A stretch of 64,000 nucleotides of DNA from an uncultured Lachnospiraceae bacterium (GCA_910578845.1 CAJTSL010000020.1:1-64000); one strand, 5' to 3'. Counted from the first letter of the stretch, positions 24,216 to 33,364 are shown. Program-made: numbers and translations. Notes: generated by a model from the sequence alone, not told the origin.

Positions 24216-25709
24216 ATGCAGCAGTATATGATGGCGCTAGACCAGGGGACGACCAGCTCGAGGTGCATTCTTTTTGACAGAAGGGGAAGCATCTGTAGCA
24301 TGGCGCAGAAAGAATTCACGCAGATTTATCCGCAGCCTGGATGGGTGGAACACAATCCGCGGGAAATATGGGCGTCCCAGATGGCAGTCGTGACAGAAGC
24401 GATGGCGAATATTGACGCGTCAGCGCAGGACATAGCCGGTATCGGCATTACGAACCAGCGTGAGACGACGATCGTATGGGAGAAGGCGACGGGCAAGCCG
24501 GTCTGTAATGCGATTGTCTGGCAGTGCAGAAGGACGGCGGAAGTAATAGATGCTTTAAAAGCGGAAGGTTATAGCGATATGATCCAGCAAAGGACAGGCC
24601 TGATACCGGACGCTTACTTTTCAGCCAGTAAAATTGCCTGGATCTTAGAACATGTAGAAGGCGCAAGGCAAAGAGCAGAGGCGGGAGAACTGTTATTTGG
24701 CACGGTGGATACCTGGCTGATCTGGAACCTGACGAAAGGCGCCGTGCATATAACAGACTATACGAATGCATCCCGTACGATGCTCTTTAATATACATGAT
24801 CTGTGTTGGGACCAAGAGCTGCTCGATTTGTTCCGGATACCGGTGTGTATGATGCCCAAGGTAATGCCTTCCAGCTGCGTTTATGGCAAGACGGCAGTGG
24901 AAGTCTTGGGAAAGGAAGTGCCGATTGCGGGCGCCGCAGGAGACCAGCAGGCAGCGTTGTTCGGGCAATGTTGTTTTATGCCGGGACAAGTCAAGAATAC
25001 TTATGGGACGGGGTGCTTCTTGCTTATGAATACAGGGAAGCAGGCGATTGCTTCTAAACATGGCCTTCTGACGACAATAGCGGCAGGTACGGGAGATGAT
25101 ATAGAATATGCATTAGAAGGAAGCGTGTTCGTGGCGGGCGCAGAGATCCAATGGCTGCGCGATAGCATGAGGATGATGCGGGACGCGGCACATTCCGAGC
25201 GGTACGCGCAGAGAGTAGAAGATACGAATGGCGTTTATATCGTGCCAGCCTTTGCAGGAATGGGGGCGCCTTATTGGAACCCATATGCAAGAGGGACGGT
25301 AGTCGGGATTACAAGAGGATGCCAGAAAGAACATTTTATCAGGGCGGCACTTGAGTCGATTGCTTATCAGACGATGGACGTATTGCAGGCGATGGAGGAA
25401 GACGCCGGTATGCCGTTACAAGAGCTGAAAGTAGATGGCGGCGCTAGCGCGAATAGTTTCCTGATGCAGTTTCAGTCGGACATTATCGGCGCATCCGTAC
25501 ACAGGCCAAGCTGCATTGAGACTACGGCGCTTGGAGCGGCATATCTGGCAGGGCTTGCGATCGGGTATTGGAAAGACCGGGAAGAAATATGCGCCAACTG
25601 GCAGTTGGATAAAAAGTTCGACGCCTCCATGGATGCCGGAAAGAGAGAAGAACTGATAAAAGGTTGGAAAAGAGCAGTAAAGTGCGCGCTTGCCTGGGCA
25701 GAAGGATAG
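24216..25709 (+). CDS. glpK: Glycerol kinase
   Basis: Phosphorylates glycerol with ATP to sn-glycerol 3-phosphate in the cytosol. The 497-residue FGGY-family protein has ALDQGTTSSRCILFD, the substrate segment TNQRETTIVWEK, GTVDTWLIWNLT, GAAGDQQAALFGQ, NTYGTGCFLLMNTG and the C-terminal VDGGASANSFLMQFQSDI. The loop that carries the HPr-phosphorylated histidine in enterococcal GlpK (YHFYG) reads AVEVLG here (about 227-232), so that control seems absent. GGAGG precedes the start. Three plus-strand genes follow closely, but none is an obvious glycerol gene, and no glpF or glpD is nearby. Confidence 0.95.
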   Translation: MQQYMMALDQGTTSSRCILFDRRGSICSMAQKEFTQIYPQPGWVEHNPREIWASQMAVVTEAMANIDASAQDIAGIGITNQRETTIVWEKATGKPVCNAIVWQCRRTAEVIDALKAEGYSDMIQQRTGLIPDAYFSASKIAWILEHVEGARQRAEAGELLFGTVDTWLIWNLTKGAVHITDYTNASRTMLFNIHDLCWDQELLDLFRIPVCMMPKVMPSSCVYGKTAVEVLGKEVPIAGAAGDQQAALFGQCCFMPGQVKNTYGTGCFLLMNTGKQAIASKHGLLTTIAAGTGDDIEYALEGSVFVAGAEIQWLRDSMRMMRDAAHSERYAQRVEDTNGVYIVPAFAGMGAPYWNPYARGTVVGITRGCQKEHFIRAALESIAYQTMDVLQAMEEDAGMPLQELKVDGGASANSFLMQFQSDIIGASVHRPSCIETTALGAAYLAGLAIGYWKDREEICANWQLDKKFDASMDAGKREELIKGWKRAVKCALAWAEG

Positions 25710-25739
25710 GAAGAAAGACGTGAAAGGACAGGAAAGAAT

Positions 25740-26933
25740 ATGATCGTACAGAAATATAAGGATATGTTAAAGGGAAAATCTGTGATCCGGCAGTTGTCGG
25801 AATTTGCGGCTGCAAGGGGCAAGGAAATCGGCTATGAGAATGTGTTTGATTTCAGCCTGGGGAATCCTTCGGTACCGGTGCCGCAGGAACTGACGGATAT
25901 TATGATGGATCTGTTGCAGAACTTAGACCCGATGGAGTTGCATGGCTATAGCCAGAGCCTGGGCATTCCATCGGTACGGGAGCAGGTAGCGCAGTCCTTA
26001 AATGAACGTTTTGGCATGCAGTATACAGGAAACCATATTTTCATGACGACGGGGGCAGCAGGCGCGATAGCCCATGCGATCAGATGCGTTACGGAGCCCG
26101 GGGACGAGATCCTTACTTTTGCCCCATATTTCCCGGAGTATCAGCCATATGTTAATCTAAGCGGCGCGCTTCTAAAAGTAGTCCCGGCAAATGTAGAGGA
26201 TTTCCAGATCAATTTCGATGCTTTTGAGGAAATGCTGACAGAAAAGGTAATGGCGGTCTTGATCAATACACCGAACAACCCGTCCGGCGTAGTCTATACG
26301 GCAGAGACAATCCGGAAGCTTGCGGATATTATGACGGCGAAAGCGAAGGCATACGGTCATGATATTTTCCTGATATCAGACGAGCCATACAGGGAAATTG
26401 CTTTTGCGGGCGTTACTGTGCCATATCCGTCTGCTTTTTATGACAATTCGCTTTCCTGCTATTCTTTTTCCAAATCATTGTCGCTGCCGGGAGAGCGGAT
26501 TGGCTATATCGCCGTGAACCCGGCGTGTACGGACGCAGAATACATTACGAATATGTGCGCGCAGATTTCAAGAGGGACGGGACACAACTGCCCGCCTTCG
26601 ATGATCCAGCTTGCCGTTGCGAGAGCGCTTGACTTGACGGCGGATTTATCCGTATATGAGACGAATATGAAAATCTTATATAAAGAGCTTACGGATTTGG
26701 GATTTTCCTGCGTGAAGCCGGGAGGGACTTTCTACATGTTCCCTAAGGCGTTAGAAGAGGATGCGGTGGCATTTTGCCAGAAGGCGAAGAAATATGACTT
26801 AATTCTCGTGCCAAGCGATACGTTTGGCGTCCCAGGCTATTTTAGGATGGCGTATTGTATCGCGACAGAGAAGGTAGAACGTTCCCTGGCTGCATTTCGG
26901 GATTTTGTGCAGACAGAGTACCCCAGAATATAA
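25740..26933 (+). CDS. PLP-dependent aminotransferase (class I/II)
   Basis: Fold-type I aminotransferase of 397 residues. It shows DFSLGNPSVPVP at the N-terminus, GYSQSLGIPSVREQVA, the cofactor-contacting MTTGAAGAIAHA, NTPNNPSGVVY, LISDEPYREI and the Schiff-base lysine Lys245 in SFSKSLSLPGERIGY. The C-terminal part has PGGTFYMFPKA and the substrate-carboxylate arginine in GYFRMAYC. The overall pattern is of aspartate- or aromatic-type transaminases; substrate not assigned. The start is preceded by AGGACAGGAAAG. It lies 30 bases after glpK. Confidence 0.9.
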   Translation: MIVQKYKDMLKGKSVIRQLSEFAAARGKEIGYENVFDFSLGNPSVPVPQELTDIMMDLLQNLDPMELHGYSQSLGIPSVREQVAQSLNERFGMQYTGNHIFMTTGAAGAIAHAIRCVTEPGDEILTFAPYFPEYQPYVNLSGALLKVVPANVEDFQINFDAFEEMLTEKVMAVLINTPNNPSGVVYTAETIRKLADIMTAKAKAYGHDIFLISDEPYREIAFAGVTVPYPSAFYDNSLSCYSFSKSLSLPGERIGYIAVNPACTDAEYITNMCAQISRGTGHNCPPSMIQLAVARALDLTADLSVYETNMKILYKELTDLGFSCVKPGGTFYMFPKALEEDAVAFCQKAKKYDLILVPSDTFGVPGYFRMAYCIATEKVERSLAAFRDFVQTEYPRI

Positions 26934-26966
26934 GACAGACAATTTTTATAGAAAGAGGGAATATAT

Positions 26967-27815
26967 ATGTATCAAGCGGGACTTGTTCTGGAAGGCGGCG
27001 GCATGAAAGGGATTTATACTGCCGGCGTGCTGGATTTCTTTTTGGACAAAGAAATAGAATTCTCAAATTGCTATGGAGTTTCCGCAGGCGCATGCTGCTT
27101 ATGCAGCTATCTTTCCAAACAGCGTAAGAGAGCGTATCATGTGAACGTCGATTATCTGGGACAGAAAGCGTATTGCAGTGTGGAGAGCCTGTTAAAGACC
27201 GGGGATTTATTTGGCGTTGACATGTGTTATGGATTGATCCCGGATTATCTGAACCCATACGATTATGAGGCTTTTGACCAGTATCAGGGCAAAGCGTATG
27301 CGGTCGTCACGAACATTAAAACGGGAGAGCCGGAGTATATGCAATTACAAGATATGCATAAGGATATTATCGCCGTACGGGCGTCTAGTTCTATGCCGTT
27401 AGTGTCCAGGAACGTGAAAATCGGCGAGGCGCTTTATCTGGACGGTGGGATTTCGGATTCTATTCCGATCAGGCGTTCGATGAAAGACGGAAACAGGAAA
27501 AATGTCATTGTGATGACAAAAGAGGATGGGTATGTCAGGCTCCCGGCAGGCGCGGAACTGGCGTTGGTGAAAGTGCGATATATGCGTTATCCGAAAATAT
27601 ATGAATTAATGCGGGAGAGGCATATTGCTTATAACGCAACGGTACAGTATATTGAGCAAATGCAAAAGCGGGGAGAAGTTTTCGTGATCCGCCCGAAACA
27701 TAAAAGCGATGTAGGGAGAGTGGAAAAAGATAAGGCAAAACTGGATGCGCTTTATGAGGAAGGCTATAGGGACGCTGAAGAGAGCTATTTGGATTTGTTG
27801 GAATACTTGGATTAA
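26967..27815 (+). CDS. Patatin-like phospholipase family protein
   Basis: Predicted cytosolic serine lipid hydrolase of 282 residues. The oxyanion glycine-rich loop is LEGGGMKGIYTAGV, the nucleophile elbow is GVSAG with Ser39, and the catalytic aspartate is Asp159 in LDGGISDSIP. The overall sequence resembles the YjjU subgroup common in gut Firmicutes. AGAAAGAGGGA precedes the ATG. It lies 33 bases after the aminotransferase and 15 bases before uppP, so probably part of the glpK operon; substrate unknown. Confidence 0.9.
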   Translation: MYQAGLVLEGGGMKGIYTAGVLDFFLDKEIEFSNCYGVSAGACCLCSYLSKQRKRAYHVNVDYLGQKAYCSVESLLKTGDLFGVDMCYGLIPDYLNPYDYEAFDQYQGKAYAVVTNIKTGEPEYMQLQDMHKDIIAVRASSSMPLVSRNVKIGEALYLDGGISDSIPIRRSMKDGNRKNVIVMTKEDGYVRLPAGAELALVKVRYMRYPKIYELMRERHIAYNATVQYIEQMQKRGEVFVIRPKHKSDVGRVEKDKAKLDALYEEGYRDAEESYLDLLEYLD

Positions 27816-27830
27816 AAAGGAGGCAAGGGT

Positions 27831-28661
27831 ATGATAGAAATTTTAAAGGCAATATTATTCGGTATCGTAGAGGGCATTACAGAATGGCTTCCGATTAGCA
27901 GTACGGGACATATGATCTTATTGAATGAATTTGTGACGTTAGACGTCTCGGAGGAATTCTGGGAAATGTTCCTTGTGGTAATTCAGTTAGGGGCGATATT
28001 GGCAGTTGTGCTGCTTTTCTGGAACCAGATTTTTCCGTTTGGGGTGAAGCGCCATAATTTTAAGAGACGGGTTTGTATCAAAAAAGACATTTTCGTACTC
28101 TGGTTCAAAGTCCTGGTAGCGTGTGTCCCGGCGGCAGTCATTGGGCTGGCGTTTGACGATGTCTTCGACGCTCTTTTCTATAACCCATGGTGCGTCGCGG
28201 TTGCTTTAATTGTATTTGGCGTTGCTTTCATTCTGATTGAAGATCGGAACAAGAAAATGCAGCCTCATATTACCAGCCTGGAACAGATCACGTATAGGAC
28301 TGCGTTGCTGATTGGCTTTTTCCAGTTGATTGCTGCCATCTTCCCGGGAACTTCACGTTCCGGCGCGACAATAGTAGGGGCGCTCTTAATTGGCGTATCA
28401 AGGACTGTGGCAGCCGAGTTCACCTTTGTGCTGGCGATTCCTGTCATGCTCGGGGCAAGCCTTTTGAAAGTCGTAAAATTTGGCTTCTCTTTTACCGGTA
28501 TGGAGCTGACGATTTTGTTCGTAGGGATGATAGTTGCATTTTTGGTTTCCGTATTTGTCATCCGGTTCTTAATGAGCTATATCAAAAAACATGACTTCAA
28601 AGTGTTTGGATGGTATCGTATCATTTTGGGGATCATGGTACTGGCATATTTCATTTTTTAG
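27831..28661 (+). CDS. uppP: Undecaprenyl-diphosphatase
   Basis: Membrane enzyme that dephosphorylates undecaprenyl pyrophosphate to regenerate the lipid carrier for peptidoglycan synthesis; overproduction confers bacitracin resistance. The 276-residue protein shows the first family motif GIVEGITEWLPISSTGHMIL (about 11-30) and the second motif FPGTSRSGATIVGALLIG (about 172-189), with several membrane helices throughout. AAGGAGG precedes the ATG. Length agrees with the BacA/UppP family. Confidence 0.95.
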   Translation: MIEILKAILFGIVEGITEWLPISSTGHMILLNEFVTLDVSEEFWEMFLVVIQLGAILAVVLLFWNQIFPFGVKRHNFKRRVCIKKDIFVLWFKVLVACVPAAVIGLAFDDVFDALFYNPWCVAVALIVFGVAFILIEDRNKKMQPHITSLEQITYRTALLIGFFQLIAAIFPGTSRSGATIVGALLIGVSRTVAAEFTFVLAIPVMLGASLLKVVKFGFSFTGMELTILFVGMIVAFLVSVFVIRFLMSYIKKHDFKVFGWYRIILGIMVLAYFIF

Positions 28662-28730
28662 CCGATTTTACAGCATTTCGCCTAGATAAAGGCAAGGAAA
28701 TAGCGTAAGATTTGTGACAGTTTGTTGGTT

Positions 28731-28759
28731 GACAATACAGATAGGTTGGTTTAGAATTG
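28731..28759 (+). promoter_or_regulatory. Promoter of the DUF6465 gene
   Basis: TTGACA (28731-28736) and TAGAAT (28754-28759) with a 17-base spacer, about 106 bases before the gene. Confidence 0.75.
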
Positions 28760-28865
28760 CCTTATGACCGAAAGATAGTAGATAATCAGTAGATTATAAC
28801 TATGTTATGCTAGATGATTGTTACGTATAAAGTGTAAAAGATGAATACATGGGAGGAGAATATTC

Positions 28866-29297
28866 ATGGCAGAGGTAAAGAAAACAGCAGCGGCTAAATC
28901 AGCGGCAAAGGCTGCTAGCGCCGAAGCGAAAAGCGAGGAAGCAAAAACAGATGTAGCTGCGGCAAAAGAAACTTCTAAATCGACAAAGAAAACGACAGCA
29001 AAGAAGACTACAGCGAAGAAAGCAGCAAAAGAGACGACGGCAAAAGAAGCGACAGTAAAAGAAACTACGGCAAAGACGGCAGGAAGAAAAGCAGCGACAA
29101 AAGCAGTTGTCCATGTACAGTTTTCAGGGAAATCTTATACAACGGAAGATTGGGTAAAGAGCGCAAAAGATGTGTGGGAGTATGATCTGGACCGCAATCC
29201 GGAAGATTTTAAGTCAGTAGAGCTGTATGTGAAACCGGAAGAGAACAAAGTCTATTATGTAATAAACGGTGATGTGTCCGGAGATTTCAATATTTAA
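28866..29297 (+). CDS. DUF6465 protein with lysine/alanine/threonine-rich histone H1-like tail
   Basis: The 143-residue protein has two halves. Residues 1 to about 80 are low-complexity, rich in Lys, Ala, Thr and Glu, with repeated KTTAKKTTAKK-like units as in histone H1 or bacterial Hc1/AlgP tails. Residues about 81-143 form a compact domain (VHVQFSGKSYTTEDWVKSAKDV, VELYVKPEENKVYYVINGDV) that I recognise as the DUF6465 family of Lachnospiraceae. Nucleic-acid or chromosome-associated function is plausible from the tail but unproven. GGGAGGAG precedes the ATG; own promoter and terminator. Confidence 0.85.
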   Translation: MAEVKKTAAAKSAAKAASAEAKSEEAKTDVAAAKETSKSTKKTTAKKTTAKKAAKETTAKEATVKETTAKTAGRKAATKAVVHVQFSGKSYTTEDWVKSAKDVWEYDLDRNPEDFKSVELYVKPEENKVYYVINGDVSGDFNI

Positions 29298-29326
29298 TAT
29301 TTCAATAGTTAGGAACAATTCTATCT

Positions 29327-29375
29327 AAAAGCAATTGGTATGAGCCTGATGTTTATGCTAATTGCTTTTTATATT
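29327..29375 (+). terminator. Terminator of the DUF6465 gene
   Basis: AAAAGCAATT (29327-29336) pairs with AATTGCTTTT (29360-29369), followed by a T-rich tract. Confidence 0.88.
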
Positions 29376-29403
29376 TTTTTCATAATTTTTTTCCAAAGAT
29401 ATG

Positions 29404-29432
29404 TTGACAATTAAATAGTGAAGTGATAACTT
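29404..29432 (+). promoter_or_regulatory. Promoter of the hrcA-grpE-dnaK-dnaJ operon
   Basis: TTGACA (29404-29409), a 17-base spacer and TAACTT (29427-29432). The CIRCE operator starts 15 bases after the -10, covering the expected transcript start region. Confidence 0.8.
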
Positions 29433-29446
29433 ATCACTAGAAGGTG

Positions 29447-29473
29447 TTAGCACTCTAATGAGTTGAGTGCTAA
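29447..29473 (+). promoter_or_regulatory. CIRCE operator (HrcA binding site)
   Basis: Perfect consensus TTAGCACTC-N9-GAGTGCTAA. HrcA bound here represses the chaperone operon at normal temperature; the first gene encodes HrcA, so the loop is autoregulatory. Confidence 0.97.
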
Positions 29474-29537
29474 CAAGATCCCTAAAGGATCCGCCAATAC
29501 GGTGGTGCAGATCAATGGAGCTACAGGAGAAAATGGT

Positions 29538-30560
29538 ATGCAGTTAGATGAAAGAAAATATAAAATATTGCAAGCCATTATCCGGAACTATTTAGAGACG
29601 GGTGAGCCGGTAGGAAGCAGAACGATTTCCAAATATACCGATTTGAATCTCAGTTCCGCAACCATTCGTAATGAAATGGCGGATTTAGAAGAGCTAGGAT
29701 ATATTTTGCAGCCCCATACTTCCGCAGGGCGTATCCCATCAGATAAAGGATACCGCTTATATGTAGATAAAATGATGGAAGAGAAGGAACGGGAAGTACA
29801 AGAGATGAAAGAAATGCTTCTAGAGAAGGAAGACAAAATGGATCATCTCTTGAAACAGGCGGCAAAGGTGCTTGCCAACAATACGGAATATGCGGCCATG
29901 GTATCAACGCCGCAATACCATCGTAGTAAGCTGAAATTCATTCAGCTCTCCCGTGTAGATGCGAACCAGGTGCTTGCAGTCATCGTGGTAGAAGGCAACG
30001 TCATCAAGAACTCTATGCTGGCAGTATCGGAGACTTTGAGCGACGAGACAATATTGAAATTAAATATTCTACTGAATACGCATTTAAACGGACTCTCTTT
30101 AGAAGAGATTAATTTGGGCATGATAGCGGCGATGAAACAACAGGCAGGCATCCATAGTGAAATCGTAGCAGGCGTCATAGACGCGGTCGCTGAAGCAATT
30201 AAAGCGGATGAGGATCTGGAAATTTATACGAGCGGCGCCAAGAACTTCTTCAAATATCCGGAGCTTTCTGATCATCAGCGGGCAAGCGAACTGATTACGA
30301 CCTTTGAGGAGAAGCAGATCTTACACGAACTTGTGCAGGAGAATCTCTCAGATGAGAATACGGGGATCCAGGTTTATATCGGTAATGAGTCGCCGATCCA
30401 GGGCATGCGCGATTGTAGCGTCGTAACTGCGACATATGAACTGGATGCGGGCATGAAGGGAACGATTGGGATAATCGGGCCAAAGCGCATGGATTATGAG
30501 AAAGTGGTAAATAATCTGAAAATGCTGAAGAACCAGTTAGATGATTTATATAGGAAATAG
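29538..30560 (+). CDS. hrcA: Heat-inducible transcription repressor HrcA
   Basis: Repressor of the class I heat-shock operon that binds CIRCE and whose folding depends on GroEL. The 340-residue protein has an N-terminal winged helix (about 1-80: LDERKYKILQAIIRNYLETG, EPVGSRTISKY, LSSATIRNEMADLEELGY). The GAF-like core follows (VIVVEGNVIKNSMLAV, VYIGNESPIQGMRDCSVV, GTIGIIGPKRMDYEKVV). I chose ATG at 29538 because ACAGGAG precedes it and the family begins there; a frame open 75 bases upstream would run back across the CIRCE element. First gene of the operon. Confidence 0.96.
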   Translation: MQLDERKYKILQAIIRNYLETGEPVGSRTISKYTDLNLSSATIRNEMADLEELGYILQPHTSAGRIPSDKGYRLYVDKMMEEKEREVQEMKEMLLEKEDKMDHLLKQAAKVLANNTEYAAMVSTPQYHRSKLKFIQLSRVDANQVLAVIVVEGNVIKNSMLAVSETLSDETILKLNILLNTHLNGLSLEEINLGMIAAMKQQAGIHSEIVAGVIDAVAEAIKADEDLEIYTSGAKNFFKYPELSDHQRASELITTFEEKQILHELVQENLSDENTGIQVYIGNESPIQGMRDCSVVTATYELDAGMKGTIGIIGPKRMDYEKVVNNLKMLKNQLDDLYRK

Positions 30561-30651
30561 CGGATTCGAACTGCATTGCTATGGCAAGCCAGAGTGCAGG
30601 GGGAAGGATCCTCACAAGAAAGAGAAATGGAATAAGAAAGGGATGAGAGCT

Positions 30652-31284
30652 GTGGCAGAGAAGGAAATAAACCAAGAGGCTTTGAATGAGGAAGAAAGGG
30701 CACAGGGAGCGGTAGAAGAAGCATCGGAGGAAAACGGCGCACCAGAGGAAGCAGCTAATACGGAAACGGAAGAAACCGGAGAGCAGGAATCTTCCAAGAT
30801 ATTCAAGAAAGAGAAAAAGAAAAAAGAAAAAGTAGATAAGAAACAGGATGCCTTGAAAGAGAAAATCGAGGAACTCGAAGACAGAGTGAAACGGCAGATG
30901 GCGGAATTCGATAATTTCCGTAAGCGAACGGAGAAAGAGAAAACAGCAATGTTTGAAACGGGCGCAAGGAGCGTCATTGAGAAAATCCTACCGGTTGTCG
31001 ATAACTTTGAAAGAGGCCTTGCAGCCGTGCCAGAGAGCGATAAGGGCGGCGCGTTCGTACAGGGTATGGAAATGATCTACAAGCAGCTTATGACGGAATT
31101 AGAGGCAATTGATGTGAAACCGATTGAAGCAATTGGGCAGGAGTTCAATCCTGACTTCCACAACGCGGTCATGCAGGTAGAAAGCGAAGAATATGAAACT
31201 GGCATAATTGCGCAGGAATTACAAAAAGGGTATACTTACCGTGACAGTGTCGTAAGACATAGTATGGTAGCGGTTGTAGAATAA
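30652..31284 (+). CDS. grpE: Nucleotide exchange factor GrpE
   Basis: Dimeric ADP-release factor for DnaK. In the 210-residue protein the first 75 residues are an acidic, disordered tail. The long helix (KIEELEDRVKRQMAEFDNFRKRTEKEK) and the beta domain (IGQEFNPDFHNAVMQ, IAQELQKGYTYRDSVVRHSMV) are typical. I favour GTG at 30652 because AAAGGG lies nine bases upstream; the ATG at 30643 sits directly against that site. An earlier in-frame start overlapping hrcA would add residues unlike GrpE. Confidence 0.93.
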   Translation: MAEKEINQEALNEEERAQGAVEEASEENGAPEEAANTETEETGEQESSKIFKKEKKKKEKVDKKQDALKEKIEELEDRVKRQMAEFDNFRKRTEKEKTAMFETGARSVIEKILPVVDNFERGLAAVPESDKGGAFVQGMEMIYKQLMTELEAIDVKPIEAIGQEFNPDFHNAVMQVESEEYETGIIAQELQKGYTYRDSVVRHSMVAVVE

Positions 31285-31352
31285 TAGAAAATAAAAAGCA
31301 AGTAATGAAAAGTATCACAAAGCAAGATATATCATAACAGGAGGAAGAGATT

Positions 31353-33233
31353 ATGAGTAAAATTATTGGTATTGATTTAGGAACAACGAATAGTTGTGTA
31401 GCAGTTATGGAAGGTGGAAAACCAGCCGTTATTGCAAATACAGAAGGCGCAAGAACGACACCGTCTGTTGTAGCGTTTACAAAGACAGGAGAGAGGCTTG
31501 TCGGAGAACCGGCGAAGCGTCAGGCTGTTACGAACGCAGATAAGACGATTGCATCTATCAAGAGAGACATGGGCACGGACAGAGGCCGCATGATTGATGA
31601 CAAGAAATACTCTCCGCAGCAGATTTCCGCAATGATCTTACAGAAACTGAAAGCGGATGCAGAGAACTATCTTGGGGAAAAAGTAACGGAAGCCGTTATC
31701 ACAGTACCTGCATACTTCAATGACGCGCAGAGACAGGCGACCAAAGATGCAGGTAAGATTGCAGGTTTAGATGTGAAGCGTATTATTAACGAGCCTACGG
31801 CAGCAGCGCTTGCTTATGGATTGGATAATGAAAAAGAGCAGAAAATCATGGTATACGACTTAGGCGGCGGTACCTTTGATGTTTCCTTAATCGAGATTGG
31901 GGATGGCGTTATTGAAGTATTGGCAACGAATGGTGATACGCATCTTGGCGGTGATGATTTCGACCAGAAGATCATTGACTGGATGTTAGCAGAATTCAAA
32001 GCGCAGGAAGGCGTTGACCTGTCAAATGATAAGATGGCGTTGCAGAGGCTCAAAGAGGCAGCGGAGAAAGCAAAGAAAGAATTGTCTTCCGCAACGACGA
32101 CGAATATCAATCTGCCTTTCATTACGGCAACGGCAGAAGGACCGAAACACTTTGATATGAACCTTACAAGAGCGAAGTTTGACGAGCTGACACATGAGCT
32201 GGTAGAGCGAACAGCGATCCCGGTTCAGAATGCAATGAAAGATGCCGGATTGACAAATGGAGAACTTGGAAAAGTATTATTAGTAGGTGGCTCTACCCGT
32301 ATTCCTGCGGTACAGGAAAAGGTAAAACAATTGACAGGGCACGAGCCGAATAAGAGCCTGAATCCTGATGAGTGTGTTGCGCTTGGCGCTTCCATCCAGG
32401 GTGGTAAGCTTGCCGGAGATGCAGGCGCAGGTGAGATCCTCTTACTGGATGTTACGCCGCTTTCTCTTTCCATTGAAACGATGGGTGGTGTCGCAACCAG
32501 GCTGATCGAGAGAAATACAACGATCCCGACAAAGAAGAGCCAGATCTTCTCAACAGCGGCTGATAACCAGACGGCAGTTGATATTAATGTCGTACAGGGT
32601 GAGAGACAGTTTGCTAAGGATAACAAGTCCCTTGGACAGTTCAGGCTAGATGGCATCCCGCCGGCAATGCGCGGTGTGCCGCAGATTGAAGTTACATTCG
32701 ATATTGATGCCAACGGTATCGTTAATGTTTCTGCTAAGGATCTGGGAACAGGCAAGGAACAGCATATTACGATTACAGCAGGTTCTAATATGTCTGACGA
32801 CGAAATCGACAGAGCTGTCAAAGAAGCTGCCGAATATGAAGCGCAGGATAAGAAGAGAAAAGAGGCAATTGATACAAGGAACGAAGCAGACTCCTTTGTA
32901 TTCCAGACTGAGAAAGCATTGGGCGAGGTAGGCGATAAGATCGATGCTTCCGAGAAAGCCGGCGTGGAAGCAGACCTACAGGCAGTGAAAGATATCTTGG
33001 AGAAGACAAAAGATCAGGAGATGAGCGAGAGCCAGATCGATGAGCTGAAAGCAGCGAAAGAGAAGCTGACGAATTCTGCCCAGTCATTATTTACCAAGAT
33101 GTATGAGAACATGCAACAGGCACAGGGCGGCCCGGATATGGGTGCAGCAGGCGCAGGCGCGCAGGGCAGCTCAGATATGGGAGCTACGGACGCGGCAGAT
33201 GATGTTGTAGATGGAGATTATAGAGAAGTCTAA
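31353..33233 (+). CDS. dnaK: Chaperone DnaK (Hsp70)
   Basis: ATP-driven Hsp70 chaperone, 626 residues. The nucleotide-binding domain begins MSKIIGIDLGTTNSCVAVME and has IINEPTAAALAYGLD, VYDLGGGTFDVSLIEI and VGGSTRIPAVQ. The linker and substrate domain follow, with EILLLDVTPLSLSIET. A C-terminal lid and a Gly/Ala-rich tail (MGAAGAGAQGSSDMG) end in VVDGDYREV, equivalent to the usual acidic end. Like other Gram-positive DnaKs it seems to lack the insertion near residue 80 (SIKRDMGTDR follows directly). AGGAGG ribosome site. Confidence 0.98.
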   Translation: MSKIIGIDLGTTNSCVAVMEGGKPAVIANTEGARTTPSVVAFTKTGERLVGEPAKRQAVTNADKTIASIKRDMGTDRGRMIDDKKYSPQQISAMILQKLKADAENYLGEKVTEAVITVPAYFNDAQRQATKDAGKIAGLDVKRIINEPTAAALAYGLDNEKEQKIMVYDLGGGTFDVSLIEIGDGVIEVLATNGDTHLGGDDFDQKIIDWMLAEFKAQEGVDLSNDKMALQRLKEAAEKAKKELSSATTTNINLPFITATAEGPKHFDMNLTRAKFDELTHELVERTAIPVQNAMKDAGLTNGELGKVLLVGGSTRIPAVQEKVKQLTGHEPNKSLNPDECVALGASIQGGKLAGDAGAGEILLLDVTPLSLSIETMGGVATRLIERNTTIPTKKSQIFSTAADNQTAVDINVVQGERQFAKDNKSLGQFRLDGIPPAMRGVPQIEVTFDIDANGIVNVSAKDLGTGKEQHITITAGSNMSDDEIDRAVKEAAEYEAQDKKRKEAIDTRNEADSFVFQTEKALGEVGDKIDASEKAGVEADLQAVKDILEKTKDQEMSESQIDELKAAKEKLTNSAQSLFTKMYENMQQAQGGPDMGAAGAGAQGSSDMGATDAADDVVDGDYREV

Positions 33234-33237
33234 GAAA

Positions 33238-33318
33238 GGGCGAAAGGAAGTTCTAGGGTGCCGTTACGGCATCCGAGAACTTCTAAGTTTCGCCTATAAG
33301 AATGTCTAAAGGACATTC
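33238..33318 (+). repeat. Two stem-loops between dnaK and dnaJ
   Basis: A large hairpin (33238-33294) pairs GGCGAAA with TTTCGCC around an inner AAGTTCT...AGAACTT stem at 33248-33282. A second one pairs GAATGTC with GACATTC (33300-33318). No T-tract follows, so they look like RNA-processing or partial-attenuation elements that could set the DnaK:DnaJ ratio. Confidence 0.65.
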
Positions 33319-33364
33319 GAGGGCATTCTCATATAGTAACAGATAGGCGTGGAGGATTAGGGGC

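Noticed and set aside
29463..29537. Upstream extension of hrcA
   Set aside because: It would begin inside the CIRCE operator, and the extra residues are not part of HrcA.
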